A stretch of DNA of 64,000 bases from Catonia carolina (GCA_035578175.1 JAQMRL010000003.1:82099969-82163968), one strand, 5' to 3'; positions 33,701 to 46,033 are shown, numbered from the stretch's first letter. Numbers and translations are program-made. Notes: a model not told the origin generated them from the sequence alone.

Positions 33701-34190
33701 TGGCAAAAGTGTATATAATAAATTTTGTAGAAAATTTAAAAACCTACAATTTTTATTGAAAACATTTCTTGTGTTACGCTTAGTTAAGCGGTAATTAGTG
33801 ATTTTTTTATTTGTTTTATTTTCATTAAAATGTGTAAAAAACGGATTTTTTAAGATTTCAGTATTAGTATGCATTTACGACAAAAGTGTATTTATTTATA
33901 ATATAATTTATAGCAAATTTAAATATCTACAACTTTGTTAAGCAATTTTTCTCTATAGAACCTAGTTTAGCACCAAAGGGTGGTTTTACATACTATTAAG
34001 CCATATTAAGGTTGGTTTTAATTTTGCATCATTCAATTATGATTAAAATAAGGTTATGTTTTTTGAGGTTAGTTTTTTGTTTATTTCTAATGTTTTATTA
34101 CTAATGTTAGGTTATATTGATCATTTTTGAATTGGAAAGAGAAAGTTGTGTGGGTGTTTTACACCATATTTTTTTAACAGTTTATTTGTT
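30800..34190. other. AT-rich DNA, no supported gene
   Basis: Open frames at 31528-31728 and 33228-33476 lack motifs or splice support. No terminal repeats found. Confidence 0.5.
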
Positions 34191-34199
34191 AAATAAGAT

Positions 34200-34440
34200 A
34201 AATTTATTGATGGGATAATATCATTTATACTGTGACACGTTTTCCAATATTGTATCAACAGCCACTATTTTAGATCTGGTAGGGAACTTGCCAGTGAATG
34301 TCATTACTTTAGAATTGGTTAAAGAAATTTTTGAATTGTATAGCTTGCATAAATTATTTAAGACGTGTATTGATTTCTGAAGCTCATCCTCATTTTCTTG
34401 TACTACCCACAAATAATCCGCAAATGATAATAATGTCTAC
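34200..34440 (-). pseudogene. LINE RT fragment, inverted segment
   Basis: The minus-strand frame reads FADYLWVVQENEDELQKSIH, then LNNLCKLYNSKISLTNSKVM and FTGKFPTRSKI. This is the RT region from motif C (FADD, here FADY, so the second catalytic Asp is Tyr) through the following KxxxM/F segment. It ends abruptly at about 34440, where a plus-strand fragment of a LINE C-terminus begins. Confidence 0.7.
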
Positions 34441-34712
34441 AATTTGAATGAAATACCATCAACAATGGAGGAAACATATTCAAAGAATGCCAGCGGGAAG
34501 AATACCATTGGAGATTTTAAAATATCAACCTCACGGAAGAAGAGATATTGGCAGACCACGCAAGAGATGGCAATAGTGGTGATAATTTAAAAGAAAAACC
34601 AATAAAAATGGTTTGTGAGTCCGAACAGGACAAGAAGGCCTAATCCCTGTAAGTAAGAAGAAGAAGGAGGAGGAGAAGGAGAAGAAGAAGAAGAAGAAGA
34701 AGAAGATAAATT
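34441..34712 (+). pseudogene. LINE C-terminal fragment with (GAA)n tail
   Basis: The plus-strand frame reads YHQQWRKHIQRMPAGRIPLE, then PHGRRDIGRPRKRW and a stop, the usual end of insect LINE RT proteins (W..HI.RM..GR.P...GRRD.GRPRKRW). A short 3' UTR ends in (GAA)n/(GGA)n. With the preceding inverted fragment it looks like a single LINE insertion whose 5' part was inverted. Confidence 0.65.
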
Positions 34713-34824
34713 CAGTTTAAAAGGTTATTCTTCTTAAGAAACCAACACTTCAAACAATGAGCATTTAAAATGAGTAAATAAATATTACGTCAAAGAATTA
34801 TTAACGATAACATTCAACATACTC

Positions 34825-34829
34825 GTATA

Positions 34830-34872
<43 letters not shown>
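34825..34872. repeat. (TA)n microsatellite
   Basis: A long uninterrupted run of TA dinucleotides. Confidence 0.95.
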
Positions 34873-34875
<3 letters not shown>

Positions 34876-34879
34876 ATAA

Positions 34880-36320
34880 TTAATAACCATTTTTTCAATT
34901 ACTATAATGTAGTTTGGTTAAAATATTATTTATTAAACTTAAACTTTCATATATGTACAACACACGTTGGACTACTACCTACTCCAAGTACCAGATAAGT
35001 TTTATCTTTTCGAAATTTATCATGTATTCGTCTCATGTTTCAGCATTAGTCAAATTAATAAGGATAATTTATGGAAATGTTCAGCAGCATCTTCTTTTGT
35101 TATTGAATTAAAATCTTATGTTGTTACCTGAATGTTTATTTAGTTATATTAACAAATATGATAAATATTATAGATTGTATTATAATATAGATATTAATAA
35201 ATGTATAATCCGTAATAAATGTTGATAATCCTTAGATACAACATCAGCCTAAAACTATTAAACTTGGTAATCAGTTTGATGAGTTTAAGACGAGCACTTA
35301 AAATTGTGGAAAGGGACTAGAAAGAGAATGGTAGGGGGATTAGTTACTCGTAGTGGCGGGGGAAAGGATGGGAAGGGTGAACGAGGAATAATACAGTATA
35401 GTAAGGCGATGATATTGAAAGGATTCTGATACTTTGGGTATTAGGAGTGAAGAGGGTTTGAATGTTGCGGAGGGATGATGAAGAATGGATAGGAGATACG
35501 GGGGAAATATGTGGTGGGGGAAGAAGTAAGGATGTTACCGAGGGTGGTTGGTAGAACTTGTTATTAAATTAACATTCTTGTTGAGGGAAAGTTAGAAGAA
35601 GAGAGTGATAGGTTTAGGTTGTGTAGGAGGAGTCTATAGGGCATAGAAATCAAGGGAGAGAAAGAAAAGTATTTGATAAAGTGAGTAAGAAATCGGTGTA
35701 CAAGTCGAGATGAAGTCTTGAGTACAAGAATAGTGATGAATGTAAAACTTTTTTGCATCCAAAGTTCCAAGATAAACGAGAAAAGTGCCTTCGCATTGAA
35801 ACCTCTTTGGAATCGATTTTACGTTACAAAGAATATAAAATACAATAAGGCTATTTTTTGTATCGTTAAAGAAACGACTTCCTTTAAATTTTGATACCGG
35901 CAAATAAATAGGTTTCACGACATAAATCAAGATCGTATATAGTCAAACATTTAAAAATATGTTGTAAGTTTTATTTTCAAAAAAACTTAGGTCAATTACG
36001 TTAGTACCATAAACTGTGTAACACCTCGTAAATCTTAAGTAACATCAAGTTTATTAGAAAAAAATTATTGCGGTTATTGTACAAGGAATTTCAGTGTTTA
36101 ATCAGTGTCAGCGTAAAAAAGCAGACTCAATTTATAATATCTTCGCTTAAGTTGACTTCATTCATTGTCCAAGAAAAACTTTTTCTCATTATTCGTGTAC
36201 GCTACGGAATTTTAAAAACCTTTTACATTGCCCTTTTGGACACTAATCAAACTTTATAAAAAAAAAATTTGATCTAAATAGAAATGTACAAAGCCAAAAG
36301 ATCATGCAGTAAAATTTATA
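34880..36320. other. Unassigned DNA, G-rich patch at 35290-35550
   Basis: A purine-rich, GGG-containing stretch (35290-35550) stands out but has no coding motif or clear repeat boundary. The rest is AT-rich. Confidence 0.45.
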
Positions 36321-36326
36321 ATAGTA

Positions 36327-37154
36327 TAGTTACTTGAGTCACGCGTTTGCTTTTGTTTGCAATGAGGGGTAACGGGGGAGAAGCATCAGTGCACACGCGC
36401 GACTGATTTAATTTCAGTACAACTAACACAACTTATACTATACCCAGAGCATATACAGCGTATCGTGGAACCTTTTGTAGGTTAACTGTACGAATATAAC
36501 TGTTTGTACGAATATAACGTAAACAGAAATGTTAGTTCCTCGAAAACGAGGGCAGACTCTTCACAGTGCTAAACGAAATCTAATATGCAGTGTAATAAAA
36601 TGCTGTGAAGTTGAAGCTAAACAAAAATGCCTTTCCCTGCCTCTTAACAAAAGCCATGAGCGCGTGGCTAACTACTGTGATGTTTCTCTTTCCACAATTT
36701 TAAAAATAAAGAAGGATTTTAAGGATGTGAAGTAGCTATTCTTCAACAGTTTAGTTGACACCTGGTAAAAAAGAGGAAACGGTTAGGTAGATACTAGTGA
36801 GACTGATAGTGAAGACGCTGGTGACAGTGATAGTAAAGAAGGTGATTCATTAATAGAAAAATTTTTTTCAATGGATTAAGGTAGCTGGTAATTATAGTAA
36901 ATCAAACATTTCTAGTCATGTAAATTAAGCTGTAGGAAATAATATTACAGGTCACATGTATTGCTATTAAGATTTATGAAGGAAACATTTTCTCGAAATA
37001 AGCCACGGCTTACAAAACGTATGTAGAAAATGCACGGTATATAAATGCACTAGTAGTGTTCACTGTTTAGGTTGGCAGCACTGTAAAATTTCCACTTCCC
37101 TTCCTTATAGCCCATCTATACGCAAAAAGCAATCCCGTGACTTCAGTATGTGTA
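36327..37154 (+). mobile_element. Tc1-like transposon relic
   Basis: Imperfect inverted ends: left ACTTGAGTCACGCGTTTGCT (from about 36331), right, inverted, ACTGAAGTCACGGGATTGCT (about 37125-37147). Between them lie the start and end of a transposase gene but not its core. TA target sites are compatible but the exact ends are uncertain. Confidence 0.5.
36529..36885 (+). pseudogene. Deleted transposase: HTH head and acidic tail only
   Basis: The head (36529-36735) reads MLVPRKRGQTLHSAKRNLIC, then a segment of Lys/Glu-rich helices and SLSTILKIKKDFK, the DNA-binding domain typical of a group of insect Tc1-type transposases. After the stop, a tail in the same region reads SETDSEDAGDSDSKEGDSLI and ends FFSMD, like the acidic C-termini of that group. 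The catalytic core is absent. Confidence 0.5.
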
Positions 37155-37159
37155 GTAGT

Positions 37160-38120
37160 TTGTGATATTCTAAAGAACTTCTGGGTAAAATTAATAATTA
37201 ACAAACTATCGTTAAAATTTACAAACAAGTATTTATTACACAATATTAATTACAATTAGTTATGTTACTTAATTTTACAAATAAATTACAATTAAATAGG
37301 TAATCTTAATAAATAGTAATCTAATTATGATTAATGAATTAATGACGTTAAATGAACTTAACCAGTAACTAGATTATCTCCCACTTAATTTAACTAAATC
37401 CTACTTACAAACGATTTTACGATGGTTACAGTATACGCCGGAACTTTGCAACAATTGTATCAGTTAAACTGCATAACTAACTCACTGAATGATAATTCAA
37501 GACTAACTGCTTGAAGACGGTCTAGCTCTTTAAATATGTAATTCATCGGGGTTCTAGATTAACATAGGTTGTTCTATACAATAATAAAAATACAAAGTTT
37601 TTCTGTCGGTTTCTGGAAGTCTTTAGAAAACGTAAACAAGCACATTATAACATGATACCATTTTACAAAAGAGTAATTATTTAAATAAATACACCAACCC
37701 TTCCTGGTAGCCGTCACAACAATAGGCCTATACCATACCTAACCTTTTCTTGAAACTAACCCGATTTATCATCTATTATTATTTACATTAACGCTTTTAA
37801 AATCTCAGTCCTGTTATAGAATTCTGGAACAAAACTTCCATTTTCGAGATTGTCGCAATACTATGCATTCCAGATGACCTTCAATGACGCATGAGTACTA
37901 ATGGACACAAGACTTTCCAGCAGAAAATCAATCTGAAAGCTCAGACTTAAAGGTAAATCAGGTGAAAGTAAGTATATGCTACTAAATAAATAAACTTTAT
38001 TGTCAAATAAAATTAGCGGTTTTTAAGAAAATATGTAACGGATGGTAACTTTTGAAACAACAAATATAAGAAAACTGTCGAAGATTTTTCCTTTTTTCTT
38101 AAATTAATACTTTCATTAAT
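37160..38120. other. AT-rich DNA, nothing recognised
   Basis: No gene or repeat boundary seen; one TAGGCCTA at 37723. Confidence 0.5.
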
Positions 38121-38125
38121 TAATA

Positions 38126-38757
38126 CTCACACTACTCAAACACGCTACTTAGGCTTACACTTGGACAGAAAACTTACATGGAACGCACATGTTACACACA
38201 CACGCCACAAACTCAAAACACGCTTCTATCAACTAAAACGCTTACTCGATAGACGTTCTAAATTAAACATGTCACACAAATTAACAATCTACAAGACAGT
38301 CTTAAGACCAATCTGGACATATGGAGTTCAACTTTGTGGATCTGCTAAACCTTCACACACGAAACGTATACAAGCGATTCAGAACAAGATTCTACGAACG
38401 ATAACGCAATGCCCCTTTTACATCACAAACTCAATGTTGCACAAAGACTTACAAATGCCATACGTAATTGATGTTGCGAAACAACTATACAAAACGATGC
38501 ATGACAAATTTGAACCACATGACAACCCTCTTATACAAAACATGTACACTAGGGCGATACCGGGTACTCAGCGCAGACGTTTGTAGCGCCTCTGGCCAAG
38601 AGATCTTCTTGGCCAAATGTAGGACTGTGGTAATTACTGCACGCTCCTTCAAGTAAATCAAGTTTTGGAACATTAGCTTCACATTTAGAAATTGTTATAT
38701 TAATTTAATAACAGATACTAAATTTCAATTAAAAGTGTCAAAAAAAATACTTTCATA
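38126..38757 (+). mobile_element. Jockey-like LINE-D 3' end, copy 1
   Basis: A 5'-truncated copy starting in the RT thumb/connection: RYLGLHLDRKLTWNAHV, then KTVLRPIWTYGVQLCGSAKP and QNKILRTITQCPFYITN, the standard Jockey C-terminal layout, open to a stop at 38584-38586. The 3' UTR has a stem TGGCCAAGA/TCTTGGCCA (38593-38615) right after the stop and ends in an A-run near 38750. The coding part has no internal stop over 150 codons, so the copy is fairly young. Confidence 0.8.
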
Positions 38758-38939
38758 GTTATACTTTCCTCGGATAAAACGGTCAATAATGTTTCACTCA
38801 ATTTACTAAATAATTTGTTTAAATTAGAATCGTGGATTACAAAGTGAAGAATCAAAATTAATTCGAACAAAACAAAACACGTTACCTTTACCTTGAGACG
38901 GCAGACCTGTTCATGAGTTTTCGTGTATAACTCTCCTCT

Positions 38940-39420
38940 ACCTCAAGCTGACAAAATTTGGTACCTCGGTCAACATTTAGACAGGCGACTTACAGTCACG
39001 GAATGAACATGTAACCATTAAACGTAAATCATTAGATGGTGGGCAAAAACAGCTATATAATATAGCCTTCAATCTCATCAATCAAAATTGTCAATTCCTC
39101 TAAAATGACTGTTAGTATAAGACTTTATTAAGCCAATGTGGGTGTACGTTTGTCAGATCTATGGTTCATCAAAACCAACAGTCGTAGCCAAACTGCAACA
39201 GTTTCAATAAAAATTGCTTCGGACGCAAGTTAACGCTCTTTTTTTGTGTCGAATCACACACTTCACTAGGACCTAAAAAGTGACTTCATACACGAATGTA
39301 TCAACGCTTTAAATTAAAATTACTTAACAACTCCAAACCATTCGTAAACTGAGTTCTCAATATTTACCAAGCAATACATATTGTCGGCTCAGCAGGAGGT
39401 GGAGCAGATACTTGGGTTAA
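38940..39420 (+). pseudogene. Strongly decayed Jockey-like LINE C-terminus
   Basis: Recognisable pieces in different frames: KIWYLGQHLDRRLT (about 38965), PMWVYVCQIYGSSKPT (about 39134) and VAKLQQFQ (about 39186), in the order of the LINE-C/D C-terminus. Many stops and shifts. Confidence 0.6.
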
Positions 39421-39475
39421 CTTCATTTAGAACAGTTAAAATTTTCTTTCGCTTAATAAAAACATAAATATATTA

Positions 39476-42107
39476 AAATAATGTTTGGAGATTTTAATGC
39501 ACAAATCGGGAAAGAGAAGCGCTTCAAATCCCTAGGAACAGTAGGTAATTTTTCTGCTCATAGAAGAACAAATAAAAATGGTGAAAGACTAGTTGACACC
39601 TGGTATTCAAATAATATGATCATCAAGACAACAATTTTACAAAAGAATCCTAAAAGGATTAAGACATGGACATCACCCAACTGCAAGTTAGGGGAATTTC
39701 AAATTGACCATGTTACTATAGATAAGAGAAACTCTAACGAGATCTACAACTATAAAGTTCTGCGTGGTGCCAATTTTGACTCGGACCACTACCCGATGAA
39801 AAATAAAATTAAATTTATACCGCAAAGTAAAACAAAAAAGAAAACTATCAACAATCCCAAATTGAATAGAAATAACTTAAATTTTTGTCAAGAGAACGTA
39901 GCCAAATTTGAAAAAGAAAATCAAAAAGAATTCCCGTATAATTGGAAAGATTTCAAGAATCAAATCACGAAAGCAGCTAAAGAATCCTTCTTCGAATCAA
40001 AGAAAAGAAGACAGATGGTGGGACGAATCGTGTGAGGAGGCTAGAGAAAAGAGACGTATAGCATGGGAGAAGTGGAACAGCAACAAAACTGAAATAAACA
40101 AGATGAACTTTGTGGAACAGAGGAGACTAACATCGAAAATCATAAGATCCTCCAAAAGGAATCATGACAAACAAGAGTTAGAAGAGATTGAGAGGGACTT
40201 CCAGAAGAATAAGACCAGGGGATTCTACAGGTCTTTTAAAAAAATAATAACAGGCTATCAAGCTCCTAGTTTGAATTTTAAAGATAAAAATGGAGAACTA
40301 ATTCACAACAATGCAGACAACTGTAAAAGACTTGCAGAGTACTTTGATGAGCTTCTCAATTGTGAACCACCAAAAGGAAGTTTGAAGTATAATGACCTCA
40401 ACCTCAGTACACTCATATCTTCACCCCCGAATGACGAAGAAATAAGAAAACTCATCAAACAACTCAAAAACAATAAAGCAGCAGGGGAAGACCAGATTAT
40501 TGCAGAGTTCCTGAAGCTTGCGGGGGGCCTGGTGGTAGAGTGTATGGTGGAAATTTTGAAAGAAATTTGGAGCACAGAAAAAATTCCTGCCGAATGGAAA
40601 ACAGCGATCATTCATCCAATCTTCAAAAAAGGGCAGAGGACAGATGTTAACAACTACAGGAGTATCTCCTTATTATCAGTTCCATATTAGATTCTTTCTA
40701 TGGCTATTCTGAATAGAATTGAACCACGTGTAGAAAATTATTTGGGAGAATATCAACGTGGCTTTCGAAAATGCAGATCTTGCACGGACCAAATTTTTGC
40801 TGTGAAATCGATTCTGAGGTATAGAATGAGAAGTAATAAGAATGCAATTGTCACATTCGTAGACTTTAAAAAAGCATATGATTGCATTGATAGGAATGCT
40901 CTTTTCAAAATTCTCAACGAAACAGGAATAGATAGCAAAACCCTCAATATCATAAAAGATACTCTGACAAATACAATATCAAAGGTGAAATTTGCAGGGG
41001 AAGTGTCAGACCATTTCGAAATTAAATCAAGCGTTAGACAGGGTGATAGCCTGTCACCTCTCCTGTTCAATTGCGTTCTGGAGAAGGTGATACGAGAGTG
41101 GAGAGAAGTGCTGAGTAAGAAATCCCAAATTTTGTATCTCGGACCTAAAAATCGTAAAATTGAAATTGATTGCAGATGATATAGCGATTTTCTCAGAAGG
41201 ATTGAACCAAGCCAAAATTCAAATTGAGGACCTGAAAGAAATAGCTGAAAAGGTGGGTTTGAGTATATGCTTTGAAAAGACAGAATTCATTGCCACCAGA
41301 GGAATCCTGGAGAATAAAATTGAGACCAAGTATGGAACAATCTATAGGAAGGACAAATTTAAATATTTAGGTGAATGGATACAGCCGAATGATCAGGAAA
41401 AGGAATCTCTTCTCAACAGAAAACAGAGATTAGAATTAGCTGTCAAACTTTCCAGAAACGTCTACAATAAACGGTTAATATCAATAAAAGCAAAAATCAG
41501 GCACTACAACACAGTAGTTCGACCAGAGGTATTATATGCGGCAGAAAGCCTATCGTTAAATTACAAGGGGCTATTGCATAATCTGGTCAAGATAGAGAGG
41601 AGGGTCCTCAGAACAATACTAGGTCCAACGAAAAATGAAGAAGGAGCCTACAGACTAAGGCCAACATCAGAGTTGTACCTCTCGAATGAAGCTGAGAAAC
41701 TGGAGGATGCTATCAGAAAGAGAAGAGCCAACTACTTTGCACACCTCTTCAGGATGAGTGACAGCAGATTAACCAAAAGAATATTTGACTTTCTGTATAA
41801 AAAGAAGAATAAAAATGATTGGTTAAAGGGGGTGATGAGAGATATGGAGGAGATTGGAATCGACGAGGAAGGAATGTTGAATAGAGCTACGTTTAGAGAG
41901 GCTGTCAGAGCTTTTGCTGGTTTTCGGGAGCGCGTTTCTTTGAGGAGGACGGTGGAGTGGTCTGAGGAGAGGAGAGAGGCTGCAAGGGTGAGGCTGAAGA
42001 AGTACTGGGACGACATCAAAGCCGGTAGGAGGAAAAGGAAATCCTAATGCTGATTGTTTCTCGTGGTCCACAGATGGCCGAAACGAAAAGAAGAAGAAGA
42101 AAAACAT
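39476..42107 (+). mobile_element. LINE-B, 5'-truncated copy with three lesions
   Basis: The copy begins inside the endonuclease at GDFNAQIGKE and continues through RT to a C-terminal WSEERREAARVRLKKYW and a short 3' UTR with (GAA)n and an A-run. Reading changes frame near 40010, meets TAG at 40688-40690, and changes frame again near 41155. The clade is not assigned; it has an AP-type endonuclease and a C-terminal layout unlike LINE-C and LINE-D. Confidence 0.85.
39481..42050 (+). pseudogene. LINE-B endonuclease/reverse transcriptase, broken
   Basis: Order of parts: the end of the endonuclease (GDFNAQIG; QIDHVTIDKR; NFDSDHYP, with the terminal Ser-Asp-His) at 39481-40010; then, one base over, [20 protein letters not shown] and an RT N-terminal region with [11 protein letters not shown] and [13 protein letters not shown] (to 40687); a TAG; then QRGFRKCRSCTDQIF, motif A FVDFKKAYDCID (about 40857) and motif B RQGDSLSPLLFN (about 41036). 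At about 41155 the frame changes again, exactly before motif C, which reads KLIADD instead of an aromatic-ADD, so residues before the two Asp are missing. The thumb and C-terminus (41160-42047) are open for 295 codons. About 850 residues in total; not functional. Confidence 0.85.
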
Positions 42108-42114
42108 AAAAAAA

Positions 42115-43840
42115 TAATTAAATTTACTAATAATAAATAACCTGAATGATTAAATTGTGAAAAGGCTAACTGTAGTAATTAATTAACTGCGAGAGTCCTA
42201 CTAATGAGTTGTGTCCTTTTTTAACGTGTCGTCATTTTTTTTTTAATTATATTTATATTGTATGTATATTTACTTTGCCAAACCGACAGTTATAAATAAA
42301 ACAAAAGTGAAAAAGAATACTTAAGAGCCCAGACCACACAATGTTGTTTCATGCATAGATAGATTCAATTAAATACAATAAAAAATAAAATTAGAATTAC
42401 AGATAATTCATTAGTAAAAACTACACAGTTTAGTATCCGTATCTTTTAGTAACCGGTATCTTTGCTTTGAAAAATACAGTGGTTTAATCAAAGCAAGCAT
42501 AGATTAGAAAACCAGGGTTTATAAAATACTAATACGTGCAGTAGATACAGCAAACAGAGATAGAAGTAGACAGAAACATCAAAATAAATATAAGTGTGAG
42601 CGGGAGAGAAAATATATATAAATTTCTTTGTCTTGCCGTGTTTGTAACTAGGGACATTGCAATGGTCATCACGTCTCATTCATTCGCTTGGTCTCCCCTT
42701 CAGGTGAAATATAAAGAAAGATGGGATGGTCCCTTTCAGGCTCTTTCGTATAAAAACAAAACGATTGCAAGGCACTACGAGTTGGTTCTTCGTCCATCCA
42801 CTTGCAGAATCTATTGGGCTCCATTGCTACACACAAAATTCATATAATCTATCCGCTTTCAAAGAAAAACCTGTTCTAATTTAATTTTATAAAACATTCC
42901 ACGGATTTTGACTTTCTCTCGCGTTATATAAAATATAGGAAAGTAAATTATGAGTTACGTTTTTCAAAATTGAGTTTTCACCTTAAATACACGTTTTCAG
43001 CCCCCCTTAACTCAAATAACATCTTTTAAAGATCGGTGTGTGTATTAGTGATTAGGGCTATTGGCAGTCGTTGATATTAAAACACACCGTCGTACTGAGG
43101 ACAAAACCAGACGTAGGACACACACGTGCACCTCAGAACGTTTACCGTTGAAATTCGTATTCTGCAGCCGCCTACGATTCAGAAAAGTATGCATTTGTAA
43201 AAACAGTGTCCCTTGTTAGTACAATACGTACCGCTCCCACGTAGCGCTGACAATTGAGTCATACACACCACTTACAATCTTTGTTGTATAAAGTCGCATA
43301 AGCGGGACTCACGAGGCAGTTCCTCATAGTTAACAAAAAAATCAAGTAAGTCCTCATTTGAACTGTCTGTGTATTAACAGTACACTAATACCAAGTTTCG
43401 TTTAATAATATAGAAGCAATGTTCTCAGTTTGCAAACCAGTGCAAGCTATTTCATTCAGAATAGTGGGAACTGCGTTGGCCCATCTGTATTTCCCTTTTG
43501 GTTAATCTGTATTATAAGTAAACTTACAATATATCTCAATCTACTTTTTTGTGACTCAAACGATTTACGTCACATAGTAATAAGCCTACATAATAGGGAT
43601 TTTGAAGTACTTTAATTAATTTTAGTGCTAGCAACCCGTAAATCGCTTCGAATAGTATTATTTAACATTGTTAACTTTTTTGTTTTTAATTTTTAATAAA
43701 AACAGTCATCATTTAGCTTCTACAAAAAAGAAGTAAAATCAATTTCATCATCGGTGTTACCTTAAATAAATAAACTTATTTCAAACATTTATACTGTACA
43801 TAAAAATTTAAATTATAATAATTCAAATTAAAATCGGAAA
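42115..43840. other. No supported gene
   Basis: AT-rich DNA with a slightly higher-GC patch at about 43080-43260 that has no coding or repeat signature I recognise. Confidence 0.45.
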
Positions 43841-43847
43841 ATAAGGT

Positions 43848-45440
43848 CTCCTCGTATCGTCCTATTAGTCTACTCCCGGTGATGTCAAAGGTTTTTGAAA
43901 GAATATGTCTAAAGCGGTTGAAACTAGTTATAGAAGATCGTCATCTTATTCCGGATCATCAGTTTGGATTTCGGCAGCAGCATAGTACAATAGAGCAGGT
44001 GCATCGATTGACAAGCGTAATCCGTGGATGTTTAGAGGAAAAGAAGTACTGTTCGGCTGTGCTGTTAGACGTTGTTCAAGCATTTGATAGAGTCTGGCAT
44101 CCTGGTCTACTCCATAAATTAAAAGCTGTGTTTCCGGAGAATCTGTACAGTGTTCTGGTTTCGTATCTTGATAAACGGTTATTTCAAGTCCGGGTTGGAA
44201 ATTACTTAACGGGTTTGAAAGAGATCAAGGCTGGTGTTCCGCAAGGAAGCGTTCTGGGACCAATTTTATATGTTCTGTTCACAGCTGATTTGCCTGTTCT
44301 TGAAAATGTAACCATTGCCACCTAAGCTGACGATACAGCAATAATGTCATGTGATGCAGACCCAACTATTGCGTCACGCAGAGTGCAGATGTATCTAAGT
44401 GAGCTGGAAGTCTGGCTGACAAAGTGGAAGATCAAGGTGAACGAGGGCAAATCTACGCATGTAACGTTTACTACCAGAAGGGCAACTTGTCCTCCTGTCC
44501 AACTGAATGGCAAGAATATTCCACAGGCAAAAGATGTAAAGTATTTAGGAATGTACTTAGATAGAGGTCTGACTTGGCGCAAACACATTCAGATGAAAAG
44601 GAAACAGCTGGATTTAACATTTAGGAAGATGTATTGGCTCGTTGGTAGGCGTTCTCAGCTTTCGATTGACAACAAACTACTTTTGTACAAATCCATGCTG
44701 AAGCCGATTTGGACCTACGGAATTCAGTTATGGGGGACAGCATCAACTTCAAACATCGAAATTCTGCAAAGGTTTCAATCAAAAATTCTACGGACCATAC
44801 TGAATGCACCGTGGTATATTACCAATGCCGATATACATCGTGATATGGATCTGCAGACGGTACGAGAAGAAATACGAAGTTTCAGTTGTAAATACATCGA
44901 ACGTCTAAACAACCACGTAAATCACTTAGCACTGAATCTCTTAGACAACAGTAATGATGTCTATAGGCTAAAACGTGCTACAGTACTGGATCTCCCAGGG
45001 CGATTCTGATAGTGTGATTTTAAAGTTGTAAATAATATAATGTTAGTGTTTTGTAGATGACTGTCGTGTTTGAGTGTGAATGTTGTAAATTACTGAATGA
45101 ACGTTTCGAATTATTTTCGGAAAAGTTAGGTGTACATATATTCGGAATCATGTGCTTATTATTTATTACTTCTTATTTGTTTTTCGTTTTAAAGGAAGTT
45201 TTGGTTATTTTTTATTTTATATTTATTTATTAATTTTTTTGTTTATTAATTTAAAAATCACTATAAAATTTTGATTGTAAATATTAATTAAGAACAGTAT
45301 GAAATGTTTTCATATTATAATTTGTTAATTACACCAGTGGGTTGTAATTTTTTCATGAGTTGTGTCTAATTGATAAGTTGCATTTATTGTTATTTATAAC
45401 AGATTATGCATTAAATAAAAAGTTATATGAAAAAAAATGT
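43848..45440 (+). mobile_element. Jockey-like LINE-C, 5'-truncated copy
   Basis: Starts abruptly in the RT at SYRPISLLPVMSKVFERI, ends with a 3' UTR (from 45010) and the terminal AAAAAGTTATATGAAAAAAAA. The 3' UTR is the same as in the copy at 30033-30790, and a decayed relative of its C-terminus lies at 62875-63340. The 5' truncation is typical of target-primed reverse transcription. Confidence 0.85.
43849..45009 (+). pseudogene. LINE-C reverse transcriptase with a stop in the catalytic motif
   Basis: One continuous frame of about 385 codons contains RPISLLPVMSKVFERI, DHQFGFRQQHSTIEQV, motif A LLDVVQAFDRVW, motif B AGVPQGSVLGPILY, then TAA (44323-44325) directly followed by A-D-D (44326-44334). 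The stop stands exactly where the aromatic residue of the Y/FADD motif belongs; a single base change could explain it. The rest, KYLGMYLDRGLTWRKHI, LKPIWTYGIQLWGTAS and FQSKILRTILNAPWYITN, is open to 45009. Jockey clade by its C-terminal layout. Not functional as it stands. Confidence 0.9.
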
Positions 45441-45589
45441 TAGTTTTTTTTTTGTAAATTAAGTCTGCATTAAGTTTCTGCTGAATCGTCAAACAAATTT
45501 AGATGTGGCAACAATATTATCAATCAACCACAAACCTTGATATCCGGAAAAAATTTCCTACAAAACATTTTTCAGCCTTATGTAGTACA

Positions 45590-45885
45590 TAGTTCTGTTT
45601 CTTTACACATGATCAGCAATTTATATGACTGAATCATTTAAGAACAGAAGAGGTAGAAATATAAAAGATACTAACCAGAGTTATCTCCTTTGAAAGTAAT
45701 GACTTTCATTATACAGCCAGACCCTGTGGTGAATGTAGTGAATGTGTTATTGGCAGCGTAGAAAATAAATGCTTTTCAGGTTTAGCATACTGATAAGCAC
45801 AATTTTTTAAACCCTGTGTAAACTACCTCATTTCTCGTTTTACGCAGAAAAACCTCTTGAGGTTCAAACCAGCCTTTAGCCACAC
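45590..45885 (+). repeat. Dispersed repeat R-b, copy 1
   Basis: Aligns over about 290 bp with 57368-57655 in the same orientation. Shared blocks include ATTTATATGxCTGAAxxATTTAAGAACA, AGAGTTAxCTCCT, ACAxCCAGAxCCTGTG, GCATxCTGATAAGCA, GTAAACxACCTCATT and AGGTTCAAACCAGCCTTT. It has no protein. The last block is Pol III B-box-like (GGTTCAAACC). Confidence 0.75.
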
Positions 45886-46033
45886 ATTAACATCCGTATA
45901 GGCAAGACCTATTATTTTGCTTTTGAACAGTCTGACATTGAAAAAAAAATTATTTTGCTTACGTACGAGTAAAATTATTTGGCTCGTACATCACATAACT
46001 CATAATGTAACAGCCTACCGTACACAAATACTT

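Noticed and set aside
39458..42115. AAAAACATAAA on both sides of LINE-B as a target duplication
   Set aside because: The left copy is 12 bp away from the element start and both are low-complexity A-rich, so the match is not convincing.
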